The notes under the pieces are model-generated. The model did no database searches. It had not been told where the DNA came from and saw only the letters and a list, made by a program, of their open reading frames with translations. A DNA stretch of 64,000 nt from Zizania palustris (lineage: Eukaryota > Streptophyta > Magnoliopsida > Poales > Poaceae), in assembly GCA_019279435.1 (NCBI GenBank), contig JAAALK010000289.1, forward strand, positions 5,214,342-5,278,341. Reading direction: 5' to 3'. Position 1 is the first letter of the stretch. Every line of letters begins with the position of its first letter. Shown one piece after another: positions 41,930 through 54,469 of this stretch. Both the position numbers and the translations under genes were made by a program.

Positions 41930-42400
41930 CAGAATATTGATAATATTTAAAAAATAAACAGGGGAAAATATTAAAAAAATAAATAAAAGGTACTCTAATT
42001 ATATTTGACAAACAGAATATAAATAGATGTAAGACCACAAGCAATTAAAAATTTAAAAAGTATTGAAGACATGATACTAAATTGGCAATAGTTAAAAAAA
42101 TAAGCAGGGAGAATATTTAAAAAATAAACAGGGACTCTAAATATATTCGGCAAACAGAATATAAATAGATGTAAGACCACAAGTAATTAAAAAAGTATTG
42201 AAGACATGATGCTAAATTAGTACTAGTTAAAAAAATAAACAGGAGAATATTTAAAAAATAAACAGGGACTCTAAATATATTTGACAAACATAATATAAAT
42301 AGAAGTAAGACCACAAACAATTAAAAAAGTATTGAAGACATGATACTCAATTGGTAATAGTTAAAAAATAAACAAGGAAAAATATTAAATAGTACTACTG
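41930..42400. repeat. AT-rich tandem repeat, period about 134-142 bp
   Basis: The core AACAGAATATAAATAGATG recurs at 42011, 42153 and 42287 (142 and 134 bp spacing). The flanking TATTGAAGACATGAT and AAAATAAACAGGGACTCT elements repeat in the same order, giving about three and a half imperfect copies. Function unknown. Confidence 0.8.
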
Positions 42401-45332
42401 TTTCATGTATGAAACCACAAGGTTAGCACTTAGCACCATAAATGAAACTCATTTAATACTTGAGTTTAGATACACTATAAATAAGTCTAAGATTTTAGGA
42501 AAAAATAAAAATGTAATAGATCTAAGATTTTTGGACGGATGGAATATATATTAATTTTAGCGTCTTTGATTCTTTATAGTTGGATACACAACTGTTTACA
42601 ATATTTTCACATATTGTTAGATTATGTTGACACATATGAAAATTGATGTTTATATGGGACACATGACCAACTTAACCCTATGTGTAAATATAATATTTTC
42701 TCCTACCTTTATTTTACGTACGTATCTTAGACTGTACGTAAGTAGAGATAACCATTATATTAGTCGGAACCAAAGGAAAACTATTAAGTTGTTTGTAAGT
42801 TGCATTCATTAATTGAAGTATAGTTTTAATTTGCAGGGACATTTTTTTCCGCGTCTCAAGCAAAGGAAAATTAATTAGACACGTACCCTTTAGTCTAATT
42901 GATGTCTAGATAACAATTAATGTAGCTATCGGTGGAAATAAGCTGACGCTTGACAACCGAGCTTTTTAATTAGAAAATTAGGATAAGACAATACAACAAC
43001 ATGTATATGTGTCTGTATTAATATAAAAGAAGAACTTAACCTCCATTTCACCTAGCGCAACGAACTCTGAATGAAAACAAAAGCAAATCAAGTATGCTAC
43101 ATCTGAATGAAAGAAACGGCACTTAGTTTGCCATGTCATATCCAAAAGAAAGGAGGATAATGGTAGAACAACCAAGTAAAATTATCCAACAGATCAGTCA
43201 AGGTAATGGGCAAAATGTTCCAGACTAACCATGCATCCTCACTCCTCAACAAAACCATTATCTAATGGGCTATTCTGCTCATTTTTACATAGAAAAAAGA
43301 CGACCCCACTAAGTAATTCACAAAGTCAAGGTAAAAAATATTGTGATCAACATTAGTACTTTGTTTTTATTAACTTCGGAACTCTTCACTACAATCAAGA
43401 GACAATATATATCTAGCAATACAAAGGTCAAAGAGTGTACAAAGGTAAGCCTTGTATCTGTTCAGTGCATCACCGATGAACATTACATCAACCACAACTG
43501 CAAGCCCATGTGACCACTACATGAGTTGAGGTTGTTTTCTATTGTTTTAATTAAGTCAACATGTATAATTCATCACATGACTCATCATCACCATTAAAAG
43601 TATAAATGTATTGACAGAACCAGAGGCTATTATATAAATATAACCTAATCAACCAAAATTTAAGAATACTGGTTCGAAGCACTTTGAATATTCTGAACTG
43701 CTTTAAACTGCTTTGAATATCTTTTACTGCTTTGAAACCTACAAAAACATCCAGAAATTATCCAACATATCAAAATGCAGGACTACAGTGTACAACTGAC
43801 ATAATATTAAAAGATTTTAAGAAAGTATTAGCATGCCAATATAGGATATTTATTCTAATCACAGTGAAACATGACAGATGAGTTCTCCGGTAAGAACATA
43901 TCTATCCCTAGTAATTACTAATGAATGGGAAAACTGTGATTTGTTCAAGGACAAAATAACTGCTGCACCTAAAAAACACACGTGTGAACATATGGACTAT
44001 CCCTTGATAGCTTTTGTGCACGAATTTTGTATGTATGCAACACTGAAGAATTGCTGATTGCAAAAATAATTTTGGTCCCCATGAGCATCGGTGCCGTTGA
44101 TGCTTTCCTAATAATTACTTTAGGTTTATCAGTTTTGCAATATAGAATGGTGACCATACCATCAAGCAAACTTAAACAGCAAATTCAAATATGATAAGGT
44201 GCTAATTCACCATTGATAAAGTGCTAAACAAAGATATCTTCACTTACTAAATTTCACGTAGATGGAGATGCACTCTAGTTGGAAGATTGAGGCTACAAAA
44301 GAAATGAGATTCATGTTACTGTACACTGTAATTTAAAGCAATGTGCTTCATCAGAAATAGAATAACACATGTTTAATTTATTGTACACTGTAATTTAAAG
44401 CAATGATGGAGCTGGTACTACTCTCTGTGCCAGGCAAACAGACAAATGGTAGCTGCAAAACATGTTTATGCAGAATAGACCATATTATATTTCTCAAGGT
44501 TTACAAAACTATCATATTTTGAACAATAAGGCACTGTTAATAAGGCTTACAAAACTATAATTAATAAGGCATTGTTAGTCCTTATTACAAAACTATCATA
44601 TTTGTATAATTATGAAACTGGTTTGCATTGAAACTGGTTATCATAAGAATATAATTTAGGTAAAAAAACTGGATAAATATCATACAATCATTACTGGATA
44701 TTTAAACAAAGAAACTCAGTCCATCAGTTGCAAGCAAATATTAGCACACATGTGATTCATTTTTATCAGGCATATTAGTTTGGAAATAAACATCAGTCCA
44801 TCAATTCTGTCTTCACAATTTTTATCAATTCAGTACAGTATTCCAGTCCATTAGTTTTTTCAATTAAATTTCAGACTTAGTACAATTAGGATATGCATTT
44901 TCTCAGTTTCAGTTTTTATGAACTCGTTTAAAAACTCCCATTCAGGTAAGAACTCCCAACTGCCATAATCTAAATAGCGAAACAGATTCATGCTTTACTT
45001 ATGAGTTTAGGTAAGAACTCAGAACCAACAAATATGGCATAAACTTAAGAAAAATAAATTAACTCAAAGATAATTCAAATTTATGCAACATATCTAAAAA
45101 GATACATTCAAATTAGCTTCATGATTCATGAAGCTTTAGAATTCGCTTGACCCTGCCAAGTCAAAGATGAGCAAGAATAATTGAATTTAGCTCAAGATGC
45201 CCGTGCAATTGACAACACCAACCGAGTCACTCAGCACACAATAAATTATTCATAGTAATATAGTACAATGGGTAGAATACCGTATGTTTGCCTGAGACAC
45301 AATGTACTGCAATATTACATTACATTATATTA
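42401..45332. other. AT-rich intergenic sequence, no supported gene
   Basis: About 2.9 kb without a convincing coding region. A 22-bp phrase TGTACACTGTAATTTAAAGC occurs twice near 44322 and 44383. A 66-aa minus-strand ORF at 43969-44169 is the most protein-like stretch, but it has no recognisable motif or splice context. Confidence 0.5.
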
Positions 45333-45958
45333 TATTGTGTTTGCCGACACATGTCACATCACATTTTTACATGACGGACAACCATCACCAGCAAAAAATG
45401 ACAAACAACAGAACACATACAAAATCAGAAGATTACTTAAAACATATTGAAATTGCAATTTCATATGGTTTAGCTTTTTCTGCTCGAATGGTCTCAGAGC
45501 GTCCTAGTTTGTGAGCAATATTCAAACATGGATAGCAGTAGTATTGTGTTTGCCGACACATGTCACATCATATTTTTACATGACGGACAACCATCACCAG
45601 CAGAAAATGGCAAACAATAGAACACATAGAAATCAGAAGATTACTTAAAACATATTGAAATTGCAATTTCATATGGTTTAGCTTTTTCTGCTCAAATGGT
45701 CTCAGAGCGTCCTAGTTCATGAGCAATATTCAAACATGGATAGCAGTAATATTGTGTTTGTCGACACATGTCACATCATATTTTTACATGACGGTCAGCC
45801 ATCACCAGCAGAAAATGGCAAACAACAGAACACATAGAAATCAGAAGAATACTTAAAACATATTGAAATTGCAATTTCATACGGTTTATCTTTTTCCGCT
45901 CGAATGGTCTCAGAGCGTCCTAGATCATGAGCAATATTCAAACATGGATATCAGTAGT
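45333..45958. repeat. Tandem repeat, three copies of about 209 bp
   Basis: Units start ATTGTGTTTGCCGACACATG at 45333, 45543 and 45751 and each ends in CAAACATGGATA(G/T)CAGTA. A further unit occurs at 46571, and the second half of one at 46451-46570. Copies are roughly 95 percent alike by eye. Confidence 0.85.
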
Positions 45959-46450
45959 ATTGTGCCAGTTCTGAAACATCATGTCATCAAAGGCCAATAT
46001 CCAATACTTCACAAACAGACTAAAATATAGATAATGTTGACATGTACTGCATAATTCAGTAAACAAAAAAGGAGTTCAATAGAGTTAATGTGTCAGACTA
46101 TTCTAAGCATCGTTGTGAAGGAATTAGACGAAGAGGAACAAAGCATTGTAACAATTCCGGTAATCAAAAAACATCAGAGAAACTGAACCTGTTTGATCCG
46201 AACAAGAAGACATGAACTGAAGAAGCTTCAGTTGTATCACCTCTTCTTCGTCGTTTCCCCCTTCTCGTGTTTGTTCATCTATCTGCATGGTGGAGCTTCT
46301 ATACGCGCCATGAGATCTTAAAAGAGGGTGCAAAGGGGACATGGTCAACGGTTGTAGAGCGGGCATGGTGGGCGGTTGCCAGATCAAGGTGGAGTGTGAT
46401 GGTAACAACATGGTCAAGGGGGTGGTTGGTAGATCTGGGCACAGGGCTGG
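45751..46450. repeat. Segmental duplication, copy 1
   Basis: About 700 bp that recurs at 46571-47281. It begins in the third tandem unit, passes through GTGCCAGTTCTGAAACATC, and ends in the minus-strand coding-like block at CACAGGGCTGG. It is then joined abruptly to half a tandem unit (AGAAGATTACTTAAAAC). Confidence 0.85.
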
Positions 46451-46570
46451 TAGCAGAAGATTACTTAAAACATATTGAAATTGCAATTTCATATGGTTTA
46501 GCTTTTTCTGCTCGAATGGTCTCAGAGCGTCCTAGTTCATGAGCAATATTCAAACATGGATAGCAATAAT

Positions 46571-47281
46571 ATTGTGTTTGCCGACACATGTCACATCATA
46601 TTTTTACATGACGGTCAGCCATCACTAGCAGAAAATGGCAAACAACAGAACACATAGAAATCAGAAGAATACTTAAAACATATTGAAATTGTAATTTCAT
46701 ACGGTTTAGATTTTTCCGCTCGAATGGTCTTAGAGCGTCCTAGATCATGAGCAATATTCAAACATGGATAGCAGTAGTATTGTGCCAGTTCTGAAACATC
46801 ATGTCATCAAAGGCCAATATCCAATACTTCACAAACAGACTAAAATATAGATAACGTTGACATGTACTGCATAATTCAGTAAACAAAAAAAGGAGTTCAA
46901 TAGAGTTAATGTGTCAGAGTATTCTCAACATCGTTGTGAAGGAATTAGACGAAGAGGAACAAAGCATTGTAACAATTCCGGTAATCAAAAAACACCAGAG
47001 AAACTGAACCTGTTTGATCCGAACAAGAAGATAGGAACTGAAGAAGCTTCAAGAAGCTTCAGTTGTATCACCTCTTCTTCGTCGTCTCCCCCTTCTCGTG
47101 TTTGTTCTTCTATCTGCATGGTGGAGCTTCTATACGCGCCATGTGATCTTAAAAGAGGGTGCAAAGGGGACGTGGTCAACGGTTGTAGAGCGGGCATGGT
47201 GGGCGGTTGCCAGATCAAGGTGGACTGTGATGGTAACAACATGGTCAAGGGGGTGGTTGGTAGATCTGGGCACAGGGCTGG
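46571..47281. repeat. Segmental duplication, copy 2
   Basis: Second copy of 45751-46450, with a few substitutions and a small tandem GAAGCTTCTT insertion near 47050. Unlike copy 1 it continues past CACAGGGCTGG into the putative start of the coding block. Confidence 0.85.
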
Positions 47282-47350
47282 CAAAACGAGCGACGCGGCG
47301 GCAAAGGACGATGAGGCACTATAGGCGGCGTGGGAGGAAAGACTGGGCAT
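46985..47350 (-). CDS. Unrecognised first-exon-like ORF (duplicated downstream as a fragment)
   Basis: Minus-strand ORF from ATG 47350 (MPSLSSHAAYSASSSFAAAS), preceded by a GC-rich leader-like stretch with AACCCTAG motifs (47351-47400). Ala/Ser-rich start, then Pro/Leu-rich (LVLPALCPDLPTTPLTMLLP), then an acidic stretch EGGDDEEEVIQLKLLE. The N-terminus could be a plastid or mitochondrial transit peptide (Ser/Ala-rich, few acids), but that is inference. A second, start-less copy lies at 46124-46450. No domain recognised; it may be exon 1 of a host gene or a captured fragment. Confidence 0.35.
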   Translation of the reverse strand: MPSLSSHAAYSASSSFAAASLVLPALCPDLPTTPLTMLLPSQSTLIWQPPTMPALQPLTTSPLHPLLRSHGAYRSSTMQIEEQTREGGDDEEEVIQLKLLEASSVPIFLFGSNRFSFSGVF

Positions 47351-47464
47351 TTGGCGTCTAGCGGCTAGGGTTCGGCCGCCGGCTAGGGTATTTGGCGTCT
47401 TGATTAATCTAACATATTTATGGTTTGTATTACATTGCACAATTTCATGAAATAGTGTAGGATC

Positions 47465-47565
47465 AAACTATGCGACTAAAGGGGGAGAATAGGCTCCTCA
47501 ACAACTTCTTTCGAATTTATGGTCTTTTCTAAACATCAAACGCTCCTATGACAATATCAAGCAAA
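47465..47565 (+). repeat. Fragment resembling a Sirevirus LTR end
   Basis: AGGGGGAGAATAGGCTCCTC...TTCTTTCGAATTTATGG parallels the start of the LTR at 49170 (GGGGTGAATGGGCGCC...TTCTTTCGAATCAATGG). A short relic of a related element. Confidence 0.45.
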
Positions 47566-47654
47566 AGCAACGTGAAATTGCAATTCCAGTGGATTTCTTT
47601 ACTTCACTATATCCACCAGCAGCTCCAACAACGACTAGTTGATATGATAGGTAT

Positions 47655-48149
47655 TGTTGGGGAAAAATACTTCATCCTCAGGGCTTTAGAGATTAATAAT
47701 TAAAGATGACTTATCAACACCGAAGCTTGCATTCATCTCCGGAGGTGATGAAGTTTCTAAGCCAAAGGATGCTTCGACTTTATGATTTGAAGAAATCCTC
47801 CGAAGGCTCCGAAGCTGCAGTGGAAAATAACAAGACTGATAAGACGCCTGCCTTATATACCTTCTCCGGATAGATTTTACTATTTTAACCCTATTCGGGG
47901 TACCAAATAGTTTCCACTATGTCGGTTATAATTGAGGGATAAATAGGTCTTTTCCTTAGACTTTTTTGCCTATAAATACCCTCCTTCTTACCCTGTAATA
48001 AGCATTGAATACTCATCTATTCAATACACAATTTCAGACTACTCGAGATATTATCCAATTCGGAGGCTTGAGATAGTTCTCAATACAAACTCTCTGTTTG
48101 TTAGTTCTTAATCTTTGAGAACCTGTTAGCGTAATCTTTTACGCCAACA
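47655..48149 (+). repeat. Tat-clade Ty3/gypsy 5' LTR (495 bp)
   Basis: TGTTGGGGAAAAATAC...TTTTACGCCAACA with TATA box TATAAATA at 47971. Followed by a PBS of the TTGGCGCCGTC type, which separates it from the initiator-Met families in this window. Confidence 0.8.
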
Positions 48150-48150
48150 G

Positions 48151-48168
48151 TTGGCGCCGTCCGTGGGG
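48151..48168 (+). other. Primer-binding site, TTGGCGCC type
   Basis: TTGGCGCCGTCCGTGGGG one base after the LTR, as commonly seen in plant Tat-lineage elements. Confidence 0.75.
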
Positions 48169-48956
48169 AACCTAGTTCTAAAAGCTAGTTCTCTACTTCT
48201 GACTATACTTCGAAGAGCACTTGCGGAGGGAGCTTCGGAGTCTCAAGATTCCGCGCACCCTTCGGTAAGAGGCTTCCTAGTGCAGCTCGAAGGCCTTTCC
48301 TCGCCTTCCCAAACCAATCAAAGTCCTCGGTATTCAGACCTCATCTTCGTTAGCGATGCATCCCAAGCGGAGCCTAGCCTCTGATCCTCCCCGAAGGTCC
48401 CCTTGGACCAACGGAGCAGGACCTTCAGTTATTCCGGTAACCCCCGAAGGGGCCGCCGGACGTCGAGCACCTAGAGGCCCCCGAGCCGCTCCCACGGTGC
48501 TCCAAACCAACTATGCCAGTTCCTGAGACCCGGAGCTCCCCTTCGAAGGAGACGAAGACCTTCCTGAGGACAAGGCTACCCAAGTAGCGTGCCATCAGGA
48601 GGAAGTGGCAAGGTGGAGGCAAGATGCTGCCGATCGACTCCGCTCTCAAGCTTTCACTCATGCTCTAGAAGGGCCTCAAGACGGTGGTGCTGGTGACCTT
48701 CCCGAAGCTGTCCGAGTCCCGGAGGAGGCCGAGAATGCATCTTTTGATGACGAATCTCCATTGCATCCGGACCTGCAAAAAGTGACCTTTGATCCTAGGT
48801 TTAAAGCCTCGAAGCTGCACAAGTATTCCGGTGGGTCTGACCCCGAAGAATTCGCTCATTCGTATGCTTTGGTGATAGAAGCCAGTGGAGGGGTGCGTAA
48901 CACTATGGCGAAGTGTTTCCCCCTCGCTCTCGAAGGTGTAGCTCTCTGATGGTTCT
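48169..48956 (+). pseudogene. Tat-clade gag, N-terminal part
   Basis: Leader plus gag with stops. The open part 48605-48949 shows LHPDLQKVTFDPRFKASKLH followed by KYSGGSDPEEFAHSYALVIE and a truncated FPLALEGVAL, the typical Tat gag capsid start. It is cut at 48956 by the Tekay LTR; candidate TSD GTTCT (48952-48956), whose partner lies beyond the gap. Confidence 0.7.
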
Positions 48957-51900
48957 TGTTGCGCCCCGATTTACCGAAATCGGAACATTATTGAATTTCA
49001 TAAGAAAAACAATAATACAAGAGGTTCATCATGCGACAATCGTACATACGACAGTATCCATGGTACGCAGACCATAATTATTACATCAGAGTTAAATAAA
49101 AACAATAATAAAGTAAATTGCATGACGAACGCCTTCTTCAAGATCTTTCTGCTTGATTGGGTCGCTACTTGTAGGACTGAAAGTAGCGACCAGAGGGGGG
49201 GGGGGGTGAATGGGCGCCTTAAAAATTCTTTCGAATCAATGGCCTGTTCCCAATACCCAACGCACCTCAAGAGACTACGCAGCAGAAAATAAACAAAAAG
49301 GCCTAAGTCTAAAGGTTTATAACCTAGAAGCAAATGATTATAACTGAGAATTATTAAATAAGTGCAACTAGGCAGATGAACATGGTGTAACAGGCCTAAA
49401 CTTCTCAATGAAATGATCTAAGTATGTGTAAAGTGAAATGAGAAGTTACTGTCAAAAATTTGTCTCCTGTTCGGAACTTGGCGAAGCCTGCTTCGCCCGT
49501 CGAGGTCTGCTTCGGAGATGGTGACGAAGCCTGCTTCGGAGATCAGCTGCGAAGCTTATCCGAGAAGCCGAAGGTGTTTTGGTCTAGCCTAGTTCGAAGG
49601 GTCAGGGAGCGAAGTATGCTTCAGAGCGAAGTGACTGAGTCGAAGCCTGCTTCGAAGTGTGTACTCCGAAGACAAGACTTCGAACACAACTCCGAACCGA
49701 ATGCTTCGAAGCAAACCTTCGAACCGAAAGCTTCGAACTCAACACACAAACGGACTACCTTCGAACAAAGAAGCGAAGCCTGTAACACGACAGAAAACCA
49801 AGTCCGAAGCCTATACTTTACCTCCGAAAAGAGCAAGCTTCGAAGAGAGAAGCGAAGGGTGACACGCCACACAAAAGTCAGTGCGAGGCCTAGCGGAACT
49901 ACAAGCTTCTAACCCAACTTCGAAAACTGTCGAAGTATGCACTTCGAACAGCTAGAGCCGAATCCCCTACGCACTGTTGTTCGAAGAAAGCGATGCTGAC
50001 GTTCAAGAAAATACTTCGAAGCTAAGCAACACAGGACGCAAACTGAAAATCGAAGATCGAGCGAAGCCTTCGAAGATGTTAGATCGAAGCCTGCCTCACG
50101 GAGCTGAGGGGCTTCGAACAGAGAAGGTTGGCTTCGCCAGAAACAGCCAGAAAAGGTACTCAAAGCTGACACCCTCGATCAAAAAGCTGCGCAATAGAAG
50201 GAGAAAAGCTGGCACAGAACACTGTAGCTACAGGGAAGTAGTACTACTTGCAACAGCAAGAACTAGTACTCTGTTCGTGAAGAACAGAAGCAAAAGAGAA
50301 GCTTCTGCTCACGAAATAAATTCAGGCTGCCTGTAACCGAAGCATTAACTCCCCAAACCAAACAATGTGTACCGAAGGAAATCGACAGAGACCAAGGCTT
50401 TAATGCATCCAAAAGATTAGAACAAATGCAAGGCAAAAATAGAGCAAGTAAGAACCTGGCGGCGCACACAGGAGAGAGAACGTGAGAGACAAAATGACCC
50501 AATAGAGTGGATTTGATTTCAGCCAAAAGGGTAGTCCAAACCCTAGGGATTGGGGTCCTATTTATAGGCTCCCAACACTAGGAATATTCTACCAGCCCCT
50601 TAGGGTTTTTTTACAGACTCAAGAATAAAGAAAAAGACTCTACTGCCCTTAGGAATTTTTACAGACACGACTGACTGACTGTGGGCCTAGAGTTACAGAT
50701 GACTTATCCGGAAGCTAAGTTTTCGTAGCGACTACGGCTTGTCTTCTGGACAGTCGGATACAAGATCAACGGTTGTCAGTTTTGCGCCGAAACTGACAAA
50801 GCCTCCACCGGCTTTGCACCAGGTACCCGGATTGGGCCGGCCCGACTCCGTAGCTCTCTCAGCCCGGCAATCTTTCACTGCCCGTGTACCTGAGTCAGTC
50901 CTGGTCAACAGCCCAGTGAGTCTTCTACTGCTTCTGGCCCATGCACCCGGATTGGGCCAGCCCGACTTCGCAGCCTCCTCTGCCCGACAATCGCTCGCTG
51001 CCCGTGTACCTGAGTCACACGCGGCCCATGAAACAACAGATCTCTTCTCTTCTTCAGTTCTCTTTGACTATCGTTGACAATGACTCATCACTTCTGGAGC
51101 CATGAGGCCCACGCTATTCAGCATGGCTCCTCACTACTCCAGACCGTCTTCATAGTAGGCATCCTCTGAGGTGTTCAACGGGTATCAGTACAAAGTACTC
51201 AACAAGCCACCGCAAATGCAAGTAATAATGCAGGATAATAAACAAGGAAGGGTAATGACTAACATTGCAGAAAAGTACGTTTTCAGTTATTGCATTTAGT
51301 GTAGTCAAATTTAATCATGCGGAAAAGTAAACATGAGTATCAACAACATCATCTAACTCGAGGAGTACATTTTACCTCCTCGCACAACAGTCCTTACATG
51401 TCAAACCATCATGCACATACATATTCAAAGTAATCTAACTGTGGGATGTCACGCAACCCGCCCTTGACCGTGGGCTCGGCTTTTCGAAAAGATTTACGAC
51501 TCTGATCAGAGATGTACTACTGTACCCACAAGGCACACACTCATCCCAAACGAGATGACCCATACCACGGGAACTCGTGCCAAAACCTCAGCATGAAATG
51601 CTCCAAGCGATAACCACCCGCTCTAGGTTTCGCCGGCGCGCCGGGCCGCATCCCGGCTAACGTCGCACCCCTTTTGTGCCACATTGGTTCAAGCCACTCG
51701 CAGGTGCTGCTTGACCTATCTCCAAATGGTGGCCTCAGTTTGGAACACTCCATACCTTAGTTAGGACTTACCCATTAGACTTGTGGTTAGTACGGAAGTG
51801 TATTGCAACGGATCCCTCAGACCGGTCCTTATAGTGCCTCGGGTGCTACCGACCAATGCCCTAGCTTGCACCCGGAACCCACCATGCATACACTCAAAAC

Positions 51901-54344
51901 CATAACTCATCACCAACAGAATTCCAAGGATAAGAAGTGACGAGGATCATATAGTAGAACCATCTTGCTACGACTCATTTTTTTTATCCTATAGCGATCG
52001 TGTCAATACATTGGACACTAGCTAATATCATTAACCATATGGTGACAAGGAGGTTAGGCGAGATAGCATGGCTTGGGTTGCACATCAAGGTAGGGGGATC
52101 CTAAATAAATATATTGTAAGGGTTTCATTTGACTAATGCATGTATAGCCTATGTGTTTTAGCGATAGTTTAATAAACATGGGTTCAATATGCTCAAAAGA
52201 TTGGTTTGGTGACTTGCCTTGTTCAGCGAAGGGTGAGGGAGGGACTTCCGGGAAATATTCTGGCTCCTCAACGGCATCGTAGTCTTTCCAATATAAATAA
52301 AGTAAAATAAAATAAACACAACATCCAATCAAATAATATAACATCACATAATAAGCGCATAGGTCTAAGTTGGTTTGATTTAAAAATAAATCAAGTTGTT
52401 AAGGTTCTGAAGTTCATTTTATAAACAATTTTAAAAGAAATTAAAATGAAGTGTTGTCCTTTGAAAAAGGGTTTTAAAAGTGATTATTCTCATTTTTAAG
52501 TTTTCTAATAAATTTAAAATGAAGGGTCCATAGAAAACTTAGTGGTTTGTTCATATTAACAGGAAATACATAAATATAAGCTTCACTGGAATTTAAATAA
52601 TTAAATTTATATTTTACCCTAAGGGTATTTGAATGCTCTTTTAAATAAACATGAAAAAAGGTTAAGGTAACATACTGTTTTTATTGAACTAAAGTGTAGA
52701 GAATAAAATTATAAAATTTCTGGAGTTGAAATGACAATTTTTAGAATTCAAACGTGCCAGATATGAATTTTTGAAGTTTAAAAGCATTTCTGGAATTTAA
52801 ATTAAACCAAAAACAGGCGTCGGTCCACGGTGAGCCGAGACCACCGTGCACCTGCGCACTGTGCGCGTGCGCCGGATCAAGATCCACCGTTGGATCGCGA
52901 TCGGGCAGTCACGGGCGAGGCGGGGGAGTTAAAATGACGTGGACGGCTGAGATTAAAGCGTTGAACCGGTACGTATCGTGCGGCTCAGATGCGATGCGGG
53001 ATTTTAAACCTAACGAACGGCTAAGATTATAACGTACCCCTCGCCGAGATCTAACGGATCTGATTAAATCGCACGTGGGAATTAATCGTCACCGTTGGAT
53101 CCCGATCGCACGGTTGCGATCGTATCCGACACGGCACGGGTACTCAGCCCGTGCCGGTTGTCTTCTCAGGCGACGGCGAGCGGGCCAGAGGCCACGACGA
53201 GCGATGGTGGTCGAAGCTAAGGCCTAAAACGGAAAGAGGACGCTATGGCAGTCACGACGGTACCTTAGGCGAGGCGATGGGGTCGACGGAGCGCGGTCGA
53301 GAGCGAGGGTAGACGACGGAGTGGTTCGGGCTCCTCGTCGGCGATGGTTCTCCGGTGGGGTTCGACGTCGGTGGAGGGGTGGCCGAGGTCGGGGTCGTCC
53401 TTGCGGTCAAGATGGTGGCGAGGGCGTGGACGAAGGTGGTCCGAGGCGACGGCGAGCGGTGGCCGGAGGCGAAACAGAAGGAGTGCGCTAAAAGGTGAAT
53501 TGCGTGCGTTCTGTTCGTTCTCGCGGCGAGTGGGCGTGGGGATAAAACGCGGACGTGCAGGGGGTTTAAATAGGATCACCGGCGAAGCTCGCATGCAAGG
53601 AAAGTCGAGGGAGGGGCTTAACTCGCCGGCGAGGTCTCGGCCATGCACAAGGCTGCGTTCCCGAGGGCTTAAACGCGTCCTTTAACGTGATTAAACGGGC
53701 AGGGGGCTCGGGGTGCATTAAACCGGCGCCAATTGAATGCGGGAGGGGCCAGCGAGGTGGATCCGAGGCGGGGGTCGTCGACCGGCATGATTTGGGGGCG
53801 GCGACACGAGGTTGACGACGGGTCCGACAGGTGGGGGCCACTGGCCAGCGAGCGCGAGCGAGTGAGGGTGGCGACTGACGGGTGGGGTCGGGCTCGGCCG
53901 AGGGAGTGGGCTGGTTGGCGCCGACAGGTGGGGTCGGGCTGTCGGGCGCGCGCGCGAGGGGAGAGGGGGTCACTGACTGGTGGGGTCCACCGGTCAGATG
54001 GCGCGCGCGGGAGGGAGTGTGCTGGGCCGGCCGGGAGAGGAGAGAGAAAAGGAGGGAAGGGAGTCCATTACTGTTTTAAAGGTTTTCTGATTTAAAATAA
54101 TTGCAGAAAATAGATTAATCCTTTGGGGCATTTCTAGGGTGGATAAAAATTTGTAAAAATTCTCAAAAATATATCTTGGCCTTGAGAGTTTACACAAAAA
54201 TTTTCAGCTCCTGGTTTGGTCAATAACTCTATGTTGTAGTTCAAAATGGTAAAGAGGGGTATTTAAAGGTATTTCCCAAATTAATAAATCCAAGAAATTG
54301 AATTAAATAATATTTTTAATACTTTGAAAATTTGGGGTGTTACA
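48957..54344 (-). repeat. Tekay-family 3' LTR of a second element (split)
   Basis: TGTTGCGCCCC...GGGGTGTTACA; about 3.4 kb once the Sirevirus solo LTR (49170-51133 plus TSD) is removed. It shares the Tekay LTR landmarks (AACCCGCCCTTGACCGTGGG, TTACCCATTAGACTTGTGG) with the LTRs at 25-40 kb but is clearly diverged. A polypurine tract and the 3' end of pol follow, so it belonged to a full element. Confidence 0.85.
49170..51133 (-). repeat. Sirevirus-type solo LTR (1964 bp) with perfect TSD
   Basis: TGTAGGACTGAAAG...CATGGCTCCTCA, flanked by CTACT at 49165-49169 and 51134-51138; the Tekay LTR resumes exactly with CTACTCCAGACC. It shares the CGACCAGAGGGGG...TGAATGGG start and TTCGAAG-rich interior with the 5' LTR at 61387-63363. 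A 12-G run lies at about 49196-49207. Orientation is inferred from the 61387 LTR. Confidence 0.85.
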
Positions 54345-54346
54345 AA

Positions 54347-54360
54347 CCTATCCCCCTTAC
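54347..54360 (-). other. Polypurine tract of second Tekay element
   Basis: Minus-strand GTAAGGGGGATAGG, the same as at 28260-28273, next to the LTR end. Confidence 0.7.
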
Positions 54361-54388
54361 AAAGAATCTCGTCCTCGAGATTGGAACG

Positions 54389-54469
54389 TTACTCGAATAA
54401 CTCGGGGTATTGGGCTTTTAGTTCTTCTTTTTCCCAGGTAGCTTCTTCGGCGGGGTGGTTGTCCCACTG
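54389..54469 (-). pseudogene. C-terminus of Tekay pol (chromodomain end), cut by the gap
   Basis: Minus-strand QWDNHPAEEATWEKEELKAQ...PELFE and stop, matching the last residues of the intact gag-pol at 28300. The rest is lost in the assembly gap. Confidence 0.85.

Noticed and set aside
41800..43200. Search for the Helitron 5' terminus (TC start)
   Set aside because: No convincing 5' end could be picked by eye in this AT-rich sequence, so the left limit of the Helitron is left open.
43969..44169. 66-aa minus-strand ORF in the AT-rich region
   Set aside because: No homology recognised, no splice context, and within the size expected by chance.
49196..49207. Run of 12 G
   Set aside because: A variable homopolymer in the Sirevirus LTR (7 G in the other copy); may partly be sequencing error.
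53265..54095. ORFs of 85-135 codons in GC-rich sequence near 53-54 kb
   Set aside because: They fall inside the GC-rich part of a Tekay LTR and overlap on both strands.
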